Shown here: in pieces, positions 17,533-24,954 of the stretch | Layout of the letters: every line of letters starts with the position of its first letter | Position numbering within the stretch: position 1 is the first letter of the stretch | Assembly: GCA_019116485.1 (NCBI GenBank) | Contig: DXBO01000016.1 | Span: forward strand, 1-62,707 | Direction: 5' to 3' | Length of the DNA: 62,707 nucleotides | Source: Candidatus Gemmiger excrementavium | Lineage (GTDB): Bacteria; Bacillota; Clostridia; Oscillospirales; Ruminococcaceae | The notes under the pieces: model-generated | Seen by the model: the letters and a program-made list of their open reading frames with translations, nothing else | What the model was told of the DNA's origin: nothing | Databases searched by the model: none | Made by a program: the position numbers and the translations under genes

Positions 17533-18084
17533 ATGGAAAAAGCCGCACAGAATCCGTCCGCCGCGCCGCGCCGCCGCCGTCGCCGCCGGGGTTCGGGCAA
17601 CGGGGCCGCTCAGGCCGCCGCCCCCCAGCAGGAACCCCGCACGCGGGAGAGCGGAAAGACCACTGCCTCCACCGGGCGGGAAAAGAACAGTCGTCCCGCG
17701 CCGACTCAGAGTAAAAAAGAGGGGAAGGATACCCAGGCCGCAAGCCGGGGCCGCCGCGGGCAGGCCGCGGAACCCGCCGCTCCGTCTCCGGCGTCCCGCC
17801 GTGGCCGCGGCGCTCAGCCTGTCCCCGCCAAGGAGGCCAACCATACCCCCCGGCAGCCCCAGCGCGGGCCCAAGAACCAGCGCCGGGCAGCCGAGGAAGA
17901 GCCGGGGCTGGAACTTATCACCCGGCGCCCGCCCAAACAGAAATTCTCCAACTTTGAGGAATATCTGGCCGCCCACGGTGGTATGACGGTGCCGCTGCCC
18001 GATGAACCTGCCGGGGCACCTGACGCATCGGAACCGGTGGAGGCGCCCGCCGCGCCCCAGCCTGAATCTGAGGCCGAGGCATGA
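17533..18084 (+). CDS. Hypothetical Arg/Pro/Ala-rich disordered protein
   Basis: I do not recognise this 183-residue protein. Residues 1-125 are low complexity, very basic, with RRRRRRR at about 14-20 and repeated SRRGRG/RGRRG patches that look nucleic-acid or rRNA binding. Residues 130-160 contain the only likely folded motif, ELITRRPPKQKFSNFEEYLAAHGG, and the end is acidic. ATG 17533 follows the DUF1015 gene by 13 bases, and the stop overlaps rlmA (ATGA). The coupling suggests real translation and perhaps a role with rRNA, which is inference. Confidence 0.6.
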   Translation: MEKAAQNPSAAPRRRRRRRGSGNGAAQAAAPQQEPRTRESGKTTASTGREKNSRPAPTQSKKEGKDTQAASRGRRGQAAEPAAPSPASRRGRGAQPVPAKEANHTPRQPQRGPKNQRRAAEEEPGLELITRRPPKQKFSNFEEYLAAHGGMTVPLPDEPAGAPDASEPVEAPAAPQPESEAEA

Positions 18085-18896
18085 CCCCCGCCGCTGCGGC
18101 AGCGCTGCGCTGCCCTGTTTGTGCCGGGCCGCTGCTGCCGGTGGGCCGCAGCCTGCGCTGCCCCAAAGGCCATAGCTTTGATCTGGCACGGGAGGGATAT
18201 GCCAATCTGCTGCCGATTCAGAAAAAGCACGCCGCCGACCCCGGCGACGGCAAAGAGATGGTGCGCGCCCGCCGGGCTTTTCTGGCAGCCGGGTATTACC
18301 GCCCGCTGATGGAGGCTCTGGCGGAAATCTGCGCGGCGCTGCCCCACAGTCATGTGGTGGATGCAGGTTGCGGCGAGGGCAGCTATGACCGTTTTCTTTT
18401 TGACGCACTGGATAGCCCGGACCTTGTGGGCTTCGACCTTTCTAAAGAGGCGGTGCGTCTGGCGGCCCGTCTGGTGCCGGAAGGGGCTTTCTGTGTGGGG
18501 GGCAGTTTCTGTGCCCCGGTGCGGGACGGTTGGGCTGATCTGCTGCTGAACATCTTTTCCCCCTTTGCAGGGGCAGAGTTCCGGCGTATGCTGCGCCCGG
18601 GCGGACACCTGGTTTATGCGGTGCCCACGGCCCGCCACCTTTACGGGCTGAAAGAAATTCTTTACGCCACGCCCTACGAAAACGAGGTGCGCCAGACCGC
18701 CTACGAGGGATTTTCCCTTATGGAGGAACGCACTGCTGAAGGGACGCTGACCCTGACAGGGGAGAGCGTGCAGCAGCTGTTTGCCATGACGCCCTACTAC
18801 TGGAACACCCCTGCCGACGGCGCAGCCCGTCTGGCCCAGTGTACTGCGCTGACTACCGAAATCGGCTTTCGGTTCCTGGTCTATCAGCGTCTGTGA
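18081..18896 (+). CDS. rlmA: 23S rRNA (guanine-N1)-methyltransferase, RlmA family
   Basis: A 271-residue SAM-dependent methyltransferase that modifies G745 or G748 of 23S rRNA. The N-terminal zinc finger has ligands Cys11, Cys14, Cys27 and His31 (CPVC, CPKGH), followed by FDLAREGYANLLP. The SAM-binding motif is VVDAGCGEGSYDRFL (about 92-106) with FDLSKEAVRLA after it. Gram-positive members of this family can affect tylosin tolerance (RlmA-II); which G is used cannot be decided. It is translationally coupled to the preceding gene and ends at a strong palindromic terminator. Confidence 0.92.
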   Translation: MTPAAAAALRCPVCAGPLLPVGRSLRCPKGHSFDLAREGYANLLPIQKKHAADPGDGKEMVRARRAFLAAGYYRPLMEALAEICAALPHSHVVDAGCGEGSYDRFLFDALDSPDLVGFDLSKEAVRLAARLVPEGAFCVGGSFCAPVRDGWADLLLNIFSPFAGAEFRRMLRPGGHLVYAVPTARHLYGLKEILYATPYENEVRQTAYEGFSLMEERTAEGTLTLTGESVQQLFAMTPYYWNTPADGAARLAQCTALTTEIGFRFLVYQRL

Positions 18897-18912
18897 CTGT
18901 TATCAACACAAA

Positions 18913-18944
18913 ACGGCTCTCTGCCATGGCAGAGAGCCGTTTTT
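18913..18944. terminator. Bidirectional terminator between rlmA and an acidic hypothetical gene
   Basis: A perfect 12-bp inverted repeat with loop CATG, flanked by A residues on the left and T residues on the right, between convergent genes. Confidence 0.9.
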
Positions 18945-18957
18945 CTTTGCGCCAGAC

Positions 18958-19251
18958 TTACAGGTCGTCCGCGTCCTGGGTAGGGGTCTCGAAGGCGTTG
19001 GTGTCCGGCACGCCGGTCCAGCTGCCAAGGGGGTCCTGGCGGCTGGCGGTATCCTCTTCCAGATGCTGGCCGATGTCGGGCAGCATTACGTCCCCGGCGC
19101 TCTGCCGGCGGGATGTGCTGTTCAGCCGCCGCCCTGCCTGGGGGGCGGCGGGGTCTTCCCGGTAGGCAGTGTCGGTCACTTCGCTCAGATCGGTCCAGAA
19201 GTCGTCGCGCTCATCCTCGGCACCCCGGGGCCCAAACGGTTCATGAAACAT
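18958..19251 (-). CDS. Small acidic hypothetical protein
   Basis: A 97-residue protein I do not recognise. The start ATG at 19251 is preceded by AAAGGAGG at ideal distance, which supports translation. It is rich in Asp, Glu, Pro and Thr with no hydrophobic segment (MFHEPFGPRGAEDERDDFW, LPDIGQHLEEDTASRQDP, then an acidic tail), so it is probably soluble and largely disordered. It runs divergently from the membrane protein at 19332 and convergently to rlmA. Confidence 0.6.
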   Translation of the reverse strand: MFHEPFGPRGAEDERDDFWTDLSEVTDTAYREDPAAPQAGRRLNSTSRRQSAGDVMLPDIGQHLEEDTASRQDPLGSWTGVPDTNAFETPTQDADDL

Positions 19252-19331
19252 AACTACAACCTCCTTTGGTATACAGGCGGGCCGGACGGCCCACACTATA
19301 CCATAGATTGTTACACAGAGAGGTGTTGTTT

Positions 19332-20204
19332 ATGCGTTCACGGGCCGGTGTTTTTTGGTACAGTCTGGGCCTGACGTTGCTGCTCCTGATCCCCCTGATG
19401 GCGGTAACGCTGTTTCTGCTGTACCAGCGCCAGCAGCAGCAGGAACTGCGACAGGCGGCGGCAGAGCGGGGCGGGGTACAGGTGGAGCAGGGCTCCCAGG
19501 ATTGCTGGCGGATGCTGCTGGTGGTCCAGCAGGAGCAACCGGCCTTTGTTTTGGTCCGCGCCGATGGTCCCGCCCGCACCGTGACCTTGTGTGCGCTGCC
19601 GGGGGAATTGCAGGTGAGCGCCCCTGCCGGTACCACCACCCTGGCAGACTGCACCCTTTCGGCGGGACCGGGGCGGGCCGTGCAGCTGCTGCAGCAGACG
19701 CTGGCCACCGGCGAGACGGCCCTGCCGCCGCTTTACTATCTGGCGGCCACACCGGCCGGCTGGGTGGACTTTGTCGGCAGTTCGTCAGTGCGGTTTGACA
19801 CGGCCTCGCTGCTCGGTAAAGAGGTGCGCACGGCACTGGGTTATGGGGAGGAACCGGTAGCGGAAGTAGCGGCCTCCGGTGCGGGGGAATTCATCGAAAG
19901 GCTGCAGTTCGGCCTGGACACGCCCGGCGAAAAAGCTGCGGCCCGTGCGGCAGTCTGGGCGGCCTTTGTCCGGCAGGACCCGGAATTGCTGGCTGCCATG
20001 CCGGAAGCCTGGCGGGGGTACAGTGCCAGAACCCTTACCGACCTGTTGGCCCAGGACCTGGCAGGGGTGGAGGATACGCTGACCTGGCTCACCGGCCAGA
20101 GTGCGTTAACGGTGGATTACTGTGTGGCAGCCACAGTCCGGCAGGGCGGGGAGGTGGCCCTGACCGAAGCCGGGAGCCAGACACTATACGCTTTGCTGCA
20201 ATAA
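19332..20204 (+). CDS. Hypothetical membrane-anchored protein, weak LCP-like N-terminal half
   Basis: A 290-residue protein with one N-terminal anchor helix (about 10-31) and an extracytoplasmic remainder. The segment FVLVRADGPARTVTLCALPGE resembles the first strands of LytR-CpsA-Psr domains, where a polyprenyl-phosphate ligand binds, but the later arginines and aspartates of that family are not evident. The C-terminal half (about 175-290) is helical and charged. ATG 19332 is preceded by GAGAGGTG. An attachment role in cell-wall glycan assembly would fit but is speculative; hypothetical is the safe label. Confidence 0.6.
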   Translation: MRSRAGVFWYSLGLTLLLLIPLMAVTLFLLYQRQQQQELRQAAAERGGVQVEQGSQDCWRMLLVVQQEQPAFVLVRADGPARTVTLCALPGELQVSAPAGTTTLADCTLSAGPGRAVQLLQQTLATGETALPPLYYLAATPAGWVDFVGSSSVRFDTASLLGKEVRTALGYGEEPVAEVAASGAGEFIERLQFGLDTPGEKAAARAAVWAAFVRQDPELLAAMPEAWRGYSARTLTDLLAQDLAGVEDTLTWLTGQSALTVDYCVAATVRQGGEVALTEAGSQTLYALLQ

Positions 20205-20207
20205 CAA

Positions 20208-20248
20208 CAACGCCCCGTGCACCGGGTATGGCGGTGCGCGGGGCGTTG
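20208..20248. terminator. Hairpin between convergent genes
   Basis: A 16-bp GC-rich stem (one G-U). T-rich sequence follows on the minus-strand side, so it best serves the ABC operon transcribed leftward. Confidence 0.65.
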
Positions 20249-20260
20249 TGTACAGACAGG

Positions 20261-21001
20261 TTATTGCTGACGGAACCGGGCCAGGAATTCCGCCGTGCGG
20301 GGGTTCTGGGGATGTTCAAAGATGTCGGCAGGGGAGCCTTCCTCGGCGATAACGCCATCTGCCATATACACCACATGGCTGGACACGTCCCGTGCAAAGG
20401 CCATCTCGTGGGTGACAACGATCATGGTCAGCCCCTCGGCGGCCAGCTGCCGCATAACGGCCAGCACCTCACCCACCATCTGGGGGTCCAGGGCGCTGGT
20501 GGGCTCGTCAAACAGCAGCACCTCCGGCTGCATGGACAGGGCCCGGGCAATGGCTACCCGCTGCTTCTGACCGCCGGAAAGCTGCCGGGGTTTGGCCTGG
20601 ATGTAAGGGGCCATTCCCACCTTTTCCAGGTTGGTCAGGGCGGTGCGGCGGGCGGTTTCCTTGTCCTGGTGCAGCACATAACGCAGGCCTGCCGTGCAGT
20701 TTTCCAGCACCGTCATGTTGTTGAACAGGTTGAAACTCTGGAACACCATGCCCACCTTGGCCCGGTAGGCACAGGGGTCGCAGCCTTTGGCGGTGATATC
20801 CTGCCCGTGGAACAGCACCGTGCCGTTGGTGGGTGTCTCCAGCAGGTTGATGCAGCGCAGCAAGGTGGACTTGCCGCTGCCCGACGCACCGATCACACAG
20901 GTGACATCGCCGGGATTGACGGTGAAATCCACATCCCGCAGTACCACATGGGTGCCGAAACTCTTGGAGAGGTGGCGTATTTCGATGATGGGCTCAGACA
21001 T
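20261..21001 (-). CDS. glnQ: Polar amino acid ABC transporter ATP-binding protein (GlnQ-like)
   Basis: A 246-residue ATPase energising amino acid uptake with the permease and binding protein encoded upstream. Walker A is GASGSGKST, the Q-loop lies in [11 protein letters not shown], the signature is [15 protein letters not shown], Walker B is [12 protein letters not shown] and the switch is [13 protein letters not shown]. These match GlnQ/ArtP/HisP-type polar amino acid ATPases closely. It overlaps the permease by eight bases. Glutamine, arginine or cystine are all possible substrates; symbol glnQ denotes the family only. Confidence 0.93.
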   Translation of the reverse strand: MSEPIIEIRHLSKSFGTHVVLRDVDFTVNPGDVTCVIGASGSGKSTLLRCINLLETPTNGTVLFHGQDITAKGCDPCAYRAKVGMVFQSFNLFNNMTVLENCTAGLRYVLHQDKETARRTALTNLEKVGMAPYIQAKPRQLSGGQKQRVAIARALSMQPEVLLFDEPTSALDPQMVGEVLAVMRQLAAEGLTMIVVTHEMAFARDVSSHVVYMADGVIAEEGSPADIFEHPQNPRTAEFLARFRQQ

Positions 21002-21815
21002 GGGCGGCCTCTCCTTTCATATCCAGATTCTGGGATTCGTGGTGGGGGTCCGGGGCGTTGTACATGCCGCTGGTGTAGGCCAGGGTGTCGGTGGTGTTCA
21101 GATCGTAGTTCTGCGGCCCGTCCAGCGCTTTCTCCCACAGGCGCAGCAGGTAGCTGGCCAGCAGCGTCATGGTCAGGTAGATCACCATCACGATGCAGGC
21201 ACTCTCAAAGTAGGTGTACAGTGCGCCTACCACGCTCTTGTGTACAAAGAACAGGTCGGTGATGGAGACAACAGACAGCACCGAGGTGTCCTTGATGTTG
21301 ATGATGAAGTTGTTGCCGATCTGGGGGATAATGTTGCGCAGAGCCTGGGGCAAAATCACATGTACCATGGTCTGCCAGTGGTTCATGCCGATGGCCATGG
21401 CACCTTCGGTCTGGCCGGGGTCGATGGACACGATGCCGCCGCGCACCGTCTCGGCCATGTAGGCGCCGGTGTTGATGGACACCACCAGGAAACCGGTGGT
21501 CCACATATCCATCTTGATACCGAACATCAGCAGGCCATAGTAGATGAACACTGCCTGCACGATCATGGGTGTGCCGCGGAACAGCTCCACATAGCAGCGC
21601 AGCACACCGCGGAGCAGGTGCAGCAGACCGCGCTTCCACACAGGGTCGCGCTGTTTGTCGATGGGGATGGTCTGCAGCGCACCCACCGCAAAGCCGATCA
21701 GGCAGCCGAAGAAGGTGCCCACCAGGGCCAGCACCAGGGTAGTGCCCGCACCGCGCAGGTAGGAAAAACCGTACCGCTGCAGGATGTCGGCACAATTGGT
21801 CAGAAATTCTTGCAT
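20994..21815 (-). CDS. Polar amino acid ABC transporter permease
   Basis: A 273-residue HisM/GlnP-type inner membrane permease. The start ATG at 21815 has AAGGAG nine bases upstream; a longer frame adds residues without a ribosome site. Family landmarks are [32 protein letters not shown], the EAA loop [24 protein letters not shown], and [21 protein letters not shown]. The last 40 residues form an unusual hydrophilic tail ([19 protein letters not shown]) absent from most family members. It forms the channel for the binding protein encoded at 21911. Confidence 0.92.
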   Translation of the reverse strand: MQEFLTNCADILQRYGFSYLRGAGTTLVLALVGTFFGCLIGFAVGALQTIPIDKQRDPVWKRGLLHLLRGVLRCYVELFRGTPMIVQAVFIYYGLLMFGIKMDMWTTGFLVVSINTGAYMAETVRGGIVSIDPGQTEGAMAIGMNHWQTMVHVILPQALRNIIPQIGNNFIINIKDTSVLSVVSITDLFFVHKSVVGALYTYFESACIVMVIYLTMTLLASYLLRLWEKALDGPQNYDLNTTDTLAYTSGMYNAPDPHHESQNLDMKGEAAHV

Positions 21816-21864
21816 GGGGAGTTCTCCTTTGATGGTTTTACAACCGGGCGTCAAACCGCCGCAG

Positions 21865-21896
21865 CCCCAGCCGTTCCCGCAGGGGAACAGCTGGGG
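21865..21896 (-). other. Intercistronic hairpin between binding protein and permease genes
   Basis: CCCCAGC pairs with GCTGGGG, extended inside by TTCCC/GGGAA. There is no T-run. It probably protects the 3' end of the binding-protein message and gives it higher abundance than the permease, as in other ABC operons; that role is inferred. Confidence 0.55.
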
Positions 21897-21910
21897 CCAA
21901 ACAGCAGGGA

Positions 21911-22807
21911 TTACTCGCTCAGCGGCTGCACGCTGATGGCCTCTGCCATCATAGTGTTGTAGTCGTCGGTGGTCATGGTAGCCAGCACTCCGTTGATGGC
22001 ATCCCGCAGCGCGGTGTTGCCCTTCTTCATGGAGATGCCGATGTTGATGTCCTCCTCACTGACCTGGAAGTCATTCTCGCCGCCGCCGAAATCCAGGGCT
22101 ACGAAGTCAGGATAGGCCACCAGGGCGGCCTGAGCGGTGGGACGGTCAGTGACTACCACATCACAGGCACCGCTGTTCAACGCCACCAGCATGGAAGGCG
22201 CGGTCTCCTGGGCGGGCAGGATGGTGGCCTCGGGAATCTGGGGCAGGCAGTTGTCGTACCAGATGGTGCCCAGCTGGCTGGTGCAGGTGGCGCCGCTCAG
22301 GTCGGCCACGCTGGCGGCGTTGGCGTAGGGGCCGTCTTTCTTGACCAGCGTGATGATGGAGGCATAGTAATACGGGTCAGAGAAATCCACCTGCTTGGCC
22401 CGCTCGCTGGTGATGGACTGGCCGGCAATGACGCAGTCCACATCGCCGCTGATGATGGCGGGGATCAGGCTGTCCCAGTCCAGTTTGACGATCTTCACGT
22501 CCTGGCCCAGGGCCTCGGCAATCTTCTTGGCCATCATCACATCGTAGCCATAGGCATAGTCGCTGGAATCCCGGATCTGTACGGCACCGTTGGAATCGTC
22601 GCTCTGGGTCCAGTTGTAGGGGGCGTAAGCGCACTCCATGGCTACCGTCAGGGTGGTGGGGTCACCGTCGCCGTCGGGGGCGGCGGTGGTCTCGGCGGTG
22701 GCACCGCTCTCGGCAGTACTCTGGGTCTCGGCGGTAGCGCCGCAGGCGGCCAGGCCCAGCGCCAGTACGGCGGCCAGACCCAGGCTCAAAGTCTTTTTCA
22801 GTTTCAT
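21911..22807 (-). CDS. Amino acid ABC transporter substrate-binding lipoprotein
   Basis: A 298-residue SBP family 3 lipoprotein. The signal MKLKKTLSLGLAAVLALGLAAC ends in lipobox LAAC (Cys22), followed by an Ala/Thr/Glu linker. The mature domain carries TVAMECAYAPYNW, YDVMMAKKIAEALG, DVDCVIAGQSITSERAKQVDFS and GACDVVVTDRPTAQAAL, the standard two-lobed amino acid binder. The start ATG at 22807 follows AAAGGAGA. A sigma-A promoter at 22940-22968 and a terminator-like hairpin in the leader indicate attenuation control. Substrate class is polar amino acid; the exact ligand is open. Confidence 0.93.
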   Translation of the reverse strand: MKLKKTLSLGLAAVLALGLAACGATAETQSTAESGATAETTAAPDGDGDPTTLTVAMECAYAPYNWTQSDDSNGAVQIRDSSDYAYGYDVMMAKKIAEALGQDVKIVKLDWDSLIPAIISGDVDCVIAGQSITSERAKQVDFSDPYYYASIITLVKKDGPYANAASVADLSGATCTSQLGTIWYDNCLPQIPEATILPAQETAPSMLVALNSGACDVVVTDRPTAQAALVAYPDFVALDFGGGENDFQVSEEDINIGISMKKGNTALRDAINGVLATMTTDDYNTMMAEAISVQPLSE

Positions 22808-22847
22808 ACTTCCTTCTCCTTTATAAAATGTCCCTCAAATTGCCAAA

Positions 22848-22874
22848 ACCCGGCATCCCTGCGGAATACCGGGT
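22848..22874 (-). promoter_or_regulatory. Attenuator-like hairpin in the leader of the amino acid ABC operon
   Basis: On the minus strand a 12-bp stem (ACCCGG outer arm, two G-U pairs), loop GCA, then TTTT. It lies about 40 bases before the start codon and 60 to 85 bases after the predicted transcription start, so it can stop transcription before the first gene. A second GC-rich arm pair (CGGCGC/GCGCCG) lies upstream and could be an alternative structure. Confidence 0.55.
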
Positions 22875-22939
22875 CTGAAGCCATTCTTCCGGCTGGCATG
22901 CGGCGCAGCGTGGTGCCGCGCCGTTGCGGCCACAGCGCT

Positions 22940-22968
22940 ATTGTACGCTAGATGGCAGGTTTTGTCAA
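22940..22968 (-). promoter_or_regulatory. Promoter of the amino acid ABC operon
   Basis: On the minus strand: perfect TTGACA at 22963-22968, TACAAT at 22940-22945, 17-bp spacer. Confidence 0.85.
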
Positions 22969-22997
22969 GAACGGGGCAAAGATTGCCAGCCTCGTCT

Positions 22998-24722
22998 TCA
23001 GGCGGCGCCGGTTTCGCTGTTGTGGCGGCTGGCGGCATAGGCCCGCAGCGAATTGATTACAATGACCACACCCAGCGCGATGAGCAGCACCGCCAGGATC
23101 AGCTGCAACCCCTGCATCAGGAAGGTGGCTGTGCCGGCGGCATAGGCCTGTACACAGCCCACCAGAATCTGTACCAGGGCGGTAAAGGTGACGCACAGCA
23201 TGATGACCAGCGGCGGGAACAGCATCTTGTTGCTGCGGCCTGTCACTTTCAGGAAGACGCACAGTGTTACCAGCACCAGGGCACTGAGCAGCTGGTTGGC
23301 GGAACCGAATAGGGGCCAGATGTTGCTGTAGCCGATCTTGGCCAGCACAAAGCCGAAAGCCAGGGTAATCAGGGTGGCAAACACCGTGTTGCACAGCAGT
23401 TTGCGCCAGCCCTCGGCGTGCTCCATGTCGTCCACGCTGAACAATTCCTGAAAACTCATGCGGCCGATGCGGGCCACAGCGTCCAGGCTGGTCAGGGCCA
23501 GGGCGGAAACGCACATGGTCATGAAAACGGTGGCGGCGTACACCGGCACGCCGAACATCTCAAAGAACCCGGCCACGCCGTTGCTGAACACCTGGAAGGG
23601 GGTGCCGGCGGCAGGGGTGCCGTCCGCGGCGGCAGAAGCACCCGCCACACAAAGGGCCAGTACCGCCAGCAGGCTTTCCAGCACCATGGCACCGTAGCCA
23701 ACCTTCAGCATGTCCTTTTCATTCTCCACCGTCTTGGAGGAAGTGCCCGAGGATACCAGACTGTGGAAGCCGGACACCGCGCCGCAGGCCACCGTCACGA
23801 ACAGGATGGGGAACAGGCTGCCGCTGATCAGGCTGCCGTTTTCGCCTTTGACCACGTTCCAGGCGGTAAAAGCGTGCAGGTTCATGGTGGGGTGGGCCAC
23901 CAACAGGCCGATGACCGCCCCGGCAATCATGCCGATGAACATAAAGGTGGTCATGTAATCCCGGGGCTGTTTCAGCAGCCACATGGGCAGCACCGCCGCG
24001 AAGAAGATATAGATAAAGGTGATATAAATCCAACCCTCTTTGTTCAGGATGATGGGGCAGGCGGAGCCGATGCCGAAAGCCAGCACGATGAACAGGATGC
24101 CCAGCACGGCCTCCTTCCAGCCGCTGAAATGGAACTTCTTCTGGATCAGGCCAAACACCACAGCGAATACCATGAACAGGATGGACACCATGCCTGCCGC
24201 ACCGTTGGTGTCGGCTGCTGCGGCCAGGGTGGCCACACCGTCGGTGGTGGTATAGGCGTTAAAGGTATCGGCCACCATGTCGGCAAAAGCCGCAATGACC
24301 AGCAGGGTGAACAGCCAGCAGAACAGCAGGAACAGGCGGCGGCCCAGTTTGCCGATGTACTTTTCAATCAGCATGCCCATAGATTTGCCGTCGTTTTTGA
24401 CACTGGCATACAGGGCGCCGAAATCTGTCACCGCGCCGAAAAAGATACCGCCCAGCAGCACCCACAGCAATACCGGCAGCCAGCCGAAAGCCGCCGCCTG
24501 AATGGCGCCGGTGACCGGCCCCGCCCCGGCGATGGAGGAAAACTGGTGGCTGAATACGGTCCAGCCGTTGGTGGGTACATAGTCGTTGCCATCCTCCAGC
24601 CGCACAGCGGGAGTTTTGGCACTGGGGTCGATGCCCCAGCTTTTGGCGATGCGGCGGCCATACCCGATGTACGCACATACCAGGCAGACCGCTGCGATCA
24701 GAACAATAACAAGCGTATTCAT
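22998..24722 (-). CDS. cstA: Carbon starvation protein CstA-family transporter
   Basis: A 574-residue polytopic transporter of the CstA family, whose members import pyruvate or peptides when carbon is short. The start ATG at 24722 follows GAGGG; the longer frame upstream runs through the promoter. Hallmarks are GYGRRIAKSWGIDP at the N-terminus, DYVPTNGWTVFSHQFSSIAGAGPVTGA, which is the diagnostic CstA block, and SLDAVARIGRMSFQEL. About fifteen helices are visible. Its promoter region contains two 9-bp direct repeats overlapping the -35 box, so it is probably regulated. It is monocistronic and divergent from the GH13 gene. Confidence 0.93.
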   Translation of the reverse strand: MNTLVIVLIAAVCLVCAYIGYGRRIAKSWGIDPSAKTPAVRLEDGNDYVPTNGWTVFSHQFSSIAGAGPVTGAIQAAAFGWLPVLLWVLLGGIFFGAVTDFGALYASVKNDGKSMGMLIEKYIGKLGRRLFLLFCWLFTLLVIAAFADMVADTFNAYTTTDGVATLAAAADTNGAAGMVSILFMVFAVVFGLIQKKFHFSGWKEAVLGILFIVLAFGIGSACPIILNKEGWIYITFIYIFFAAVLPMWLLKQPRDYMTTFMFIGMIAGAVIGLLVAHPTMNLHAFTAWNVVKGENGSLISGSLFPILFVTVACGAVSGFHSLVSSGTSSKTVENEKDMLKVGYGAMVLESLLAVLALCVAGASAAADGTPAAGTPFQVFSNGVAGFFEMFGVPVYAATVFMTMCVSALALTSLDAVARIGRMSFQELFSVDDMEHAEGWRKLLCNTVFATLITLAFGFVLAKIGYSNIWPLFGSANQLLSALVLVTLCVFLKVTGRSNKMLFPPLVIMLCVTFTALVQILVGCVQAYAAGTATFLMQGLQLILAVLLIALGVVIVINSLRAYAASRHNSETGAA

Positions 24723-24771
24723 GTTCCATGGTCCCTCTTTCCCAATTAAATTTACAATCGCTTGCTTCACT

Positions 24772-24800
24772 ACTTTAACGCGCTGATGTGCATATGTCAA
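24772..24800 (-). promoter_or_regulatory. Promoter of cstA
   Basis: Minus strand: TTGACA at 24795-24800 and TAAAGT at 24772-24777, 17-bp spacer. Confidence 0.75.
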
Positions 24801-24814
24801 TAAAATGTGCATAT
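24787..24814. promoter_or_regulatory. Paired 9-bp direct repeats, candidate operator of cstA
   Basis: TGTGCATAT occurs at 24787-24795 and 24806-24814, 19 bases apart start to start (about two helical turns). The first touches the -35 box and the second lies just upstream of it. Confidence 0.5.
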
Positions 24815-24883
24815 TTTGTAGAAGTGCTGTATTTTTATGCAAAAAGTAGAAAATATATAGAACGTTTTGTCTATTCTATACAG

Positions 24884-24912
24884 TTGACAAGGCACAAACA
24901 AGCGGATAGTAT
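24884..24912 (+). promoter_or_regulatory. Promoter of the GH13 gene
   Basis: Perfect TTGACA at 24884-24889 and TAGTAT at 24907-24912, 17-bp spacer. Confidence 0.8.
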
Positions 24913-24954
24913 AAAGAAAAAACGGGCATGCAGGCCCGGTTGGAGGGATTTTGC

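Noticed and set aside
24928-24954. ATG 24928 as start of the GH13 gene
   Set aside because: It would leave about nine bases of leader and no ribosome site, whereas TTG 24955 has TTGGAGGG at good distance.
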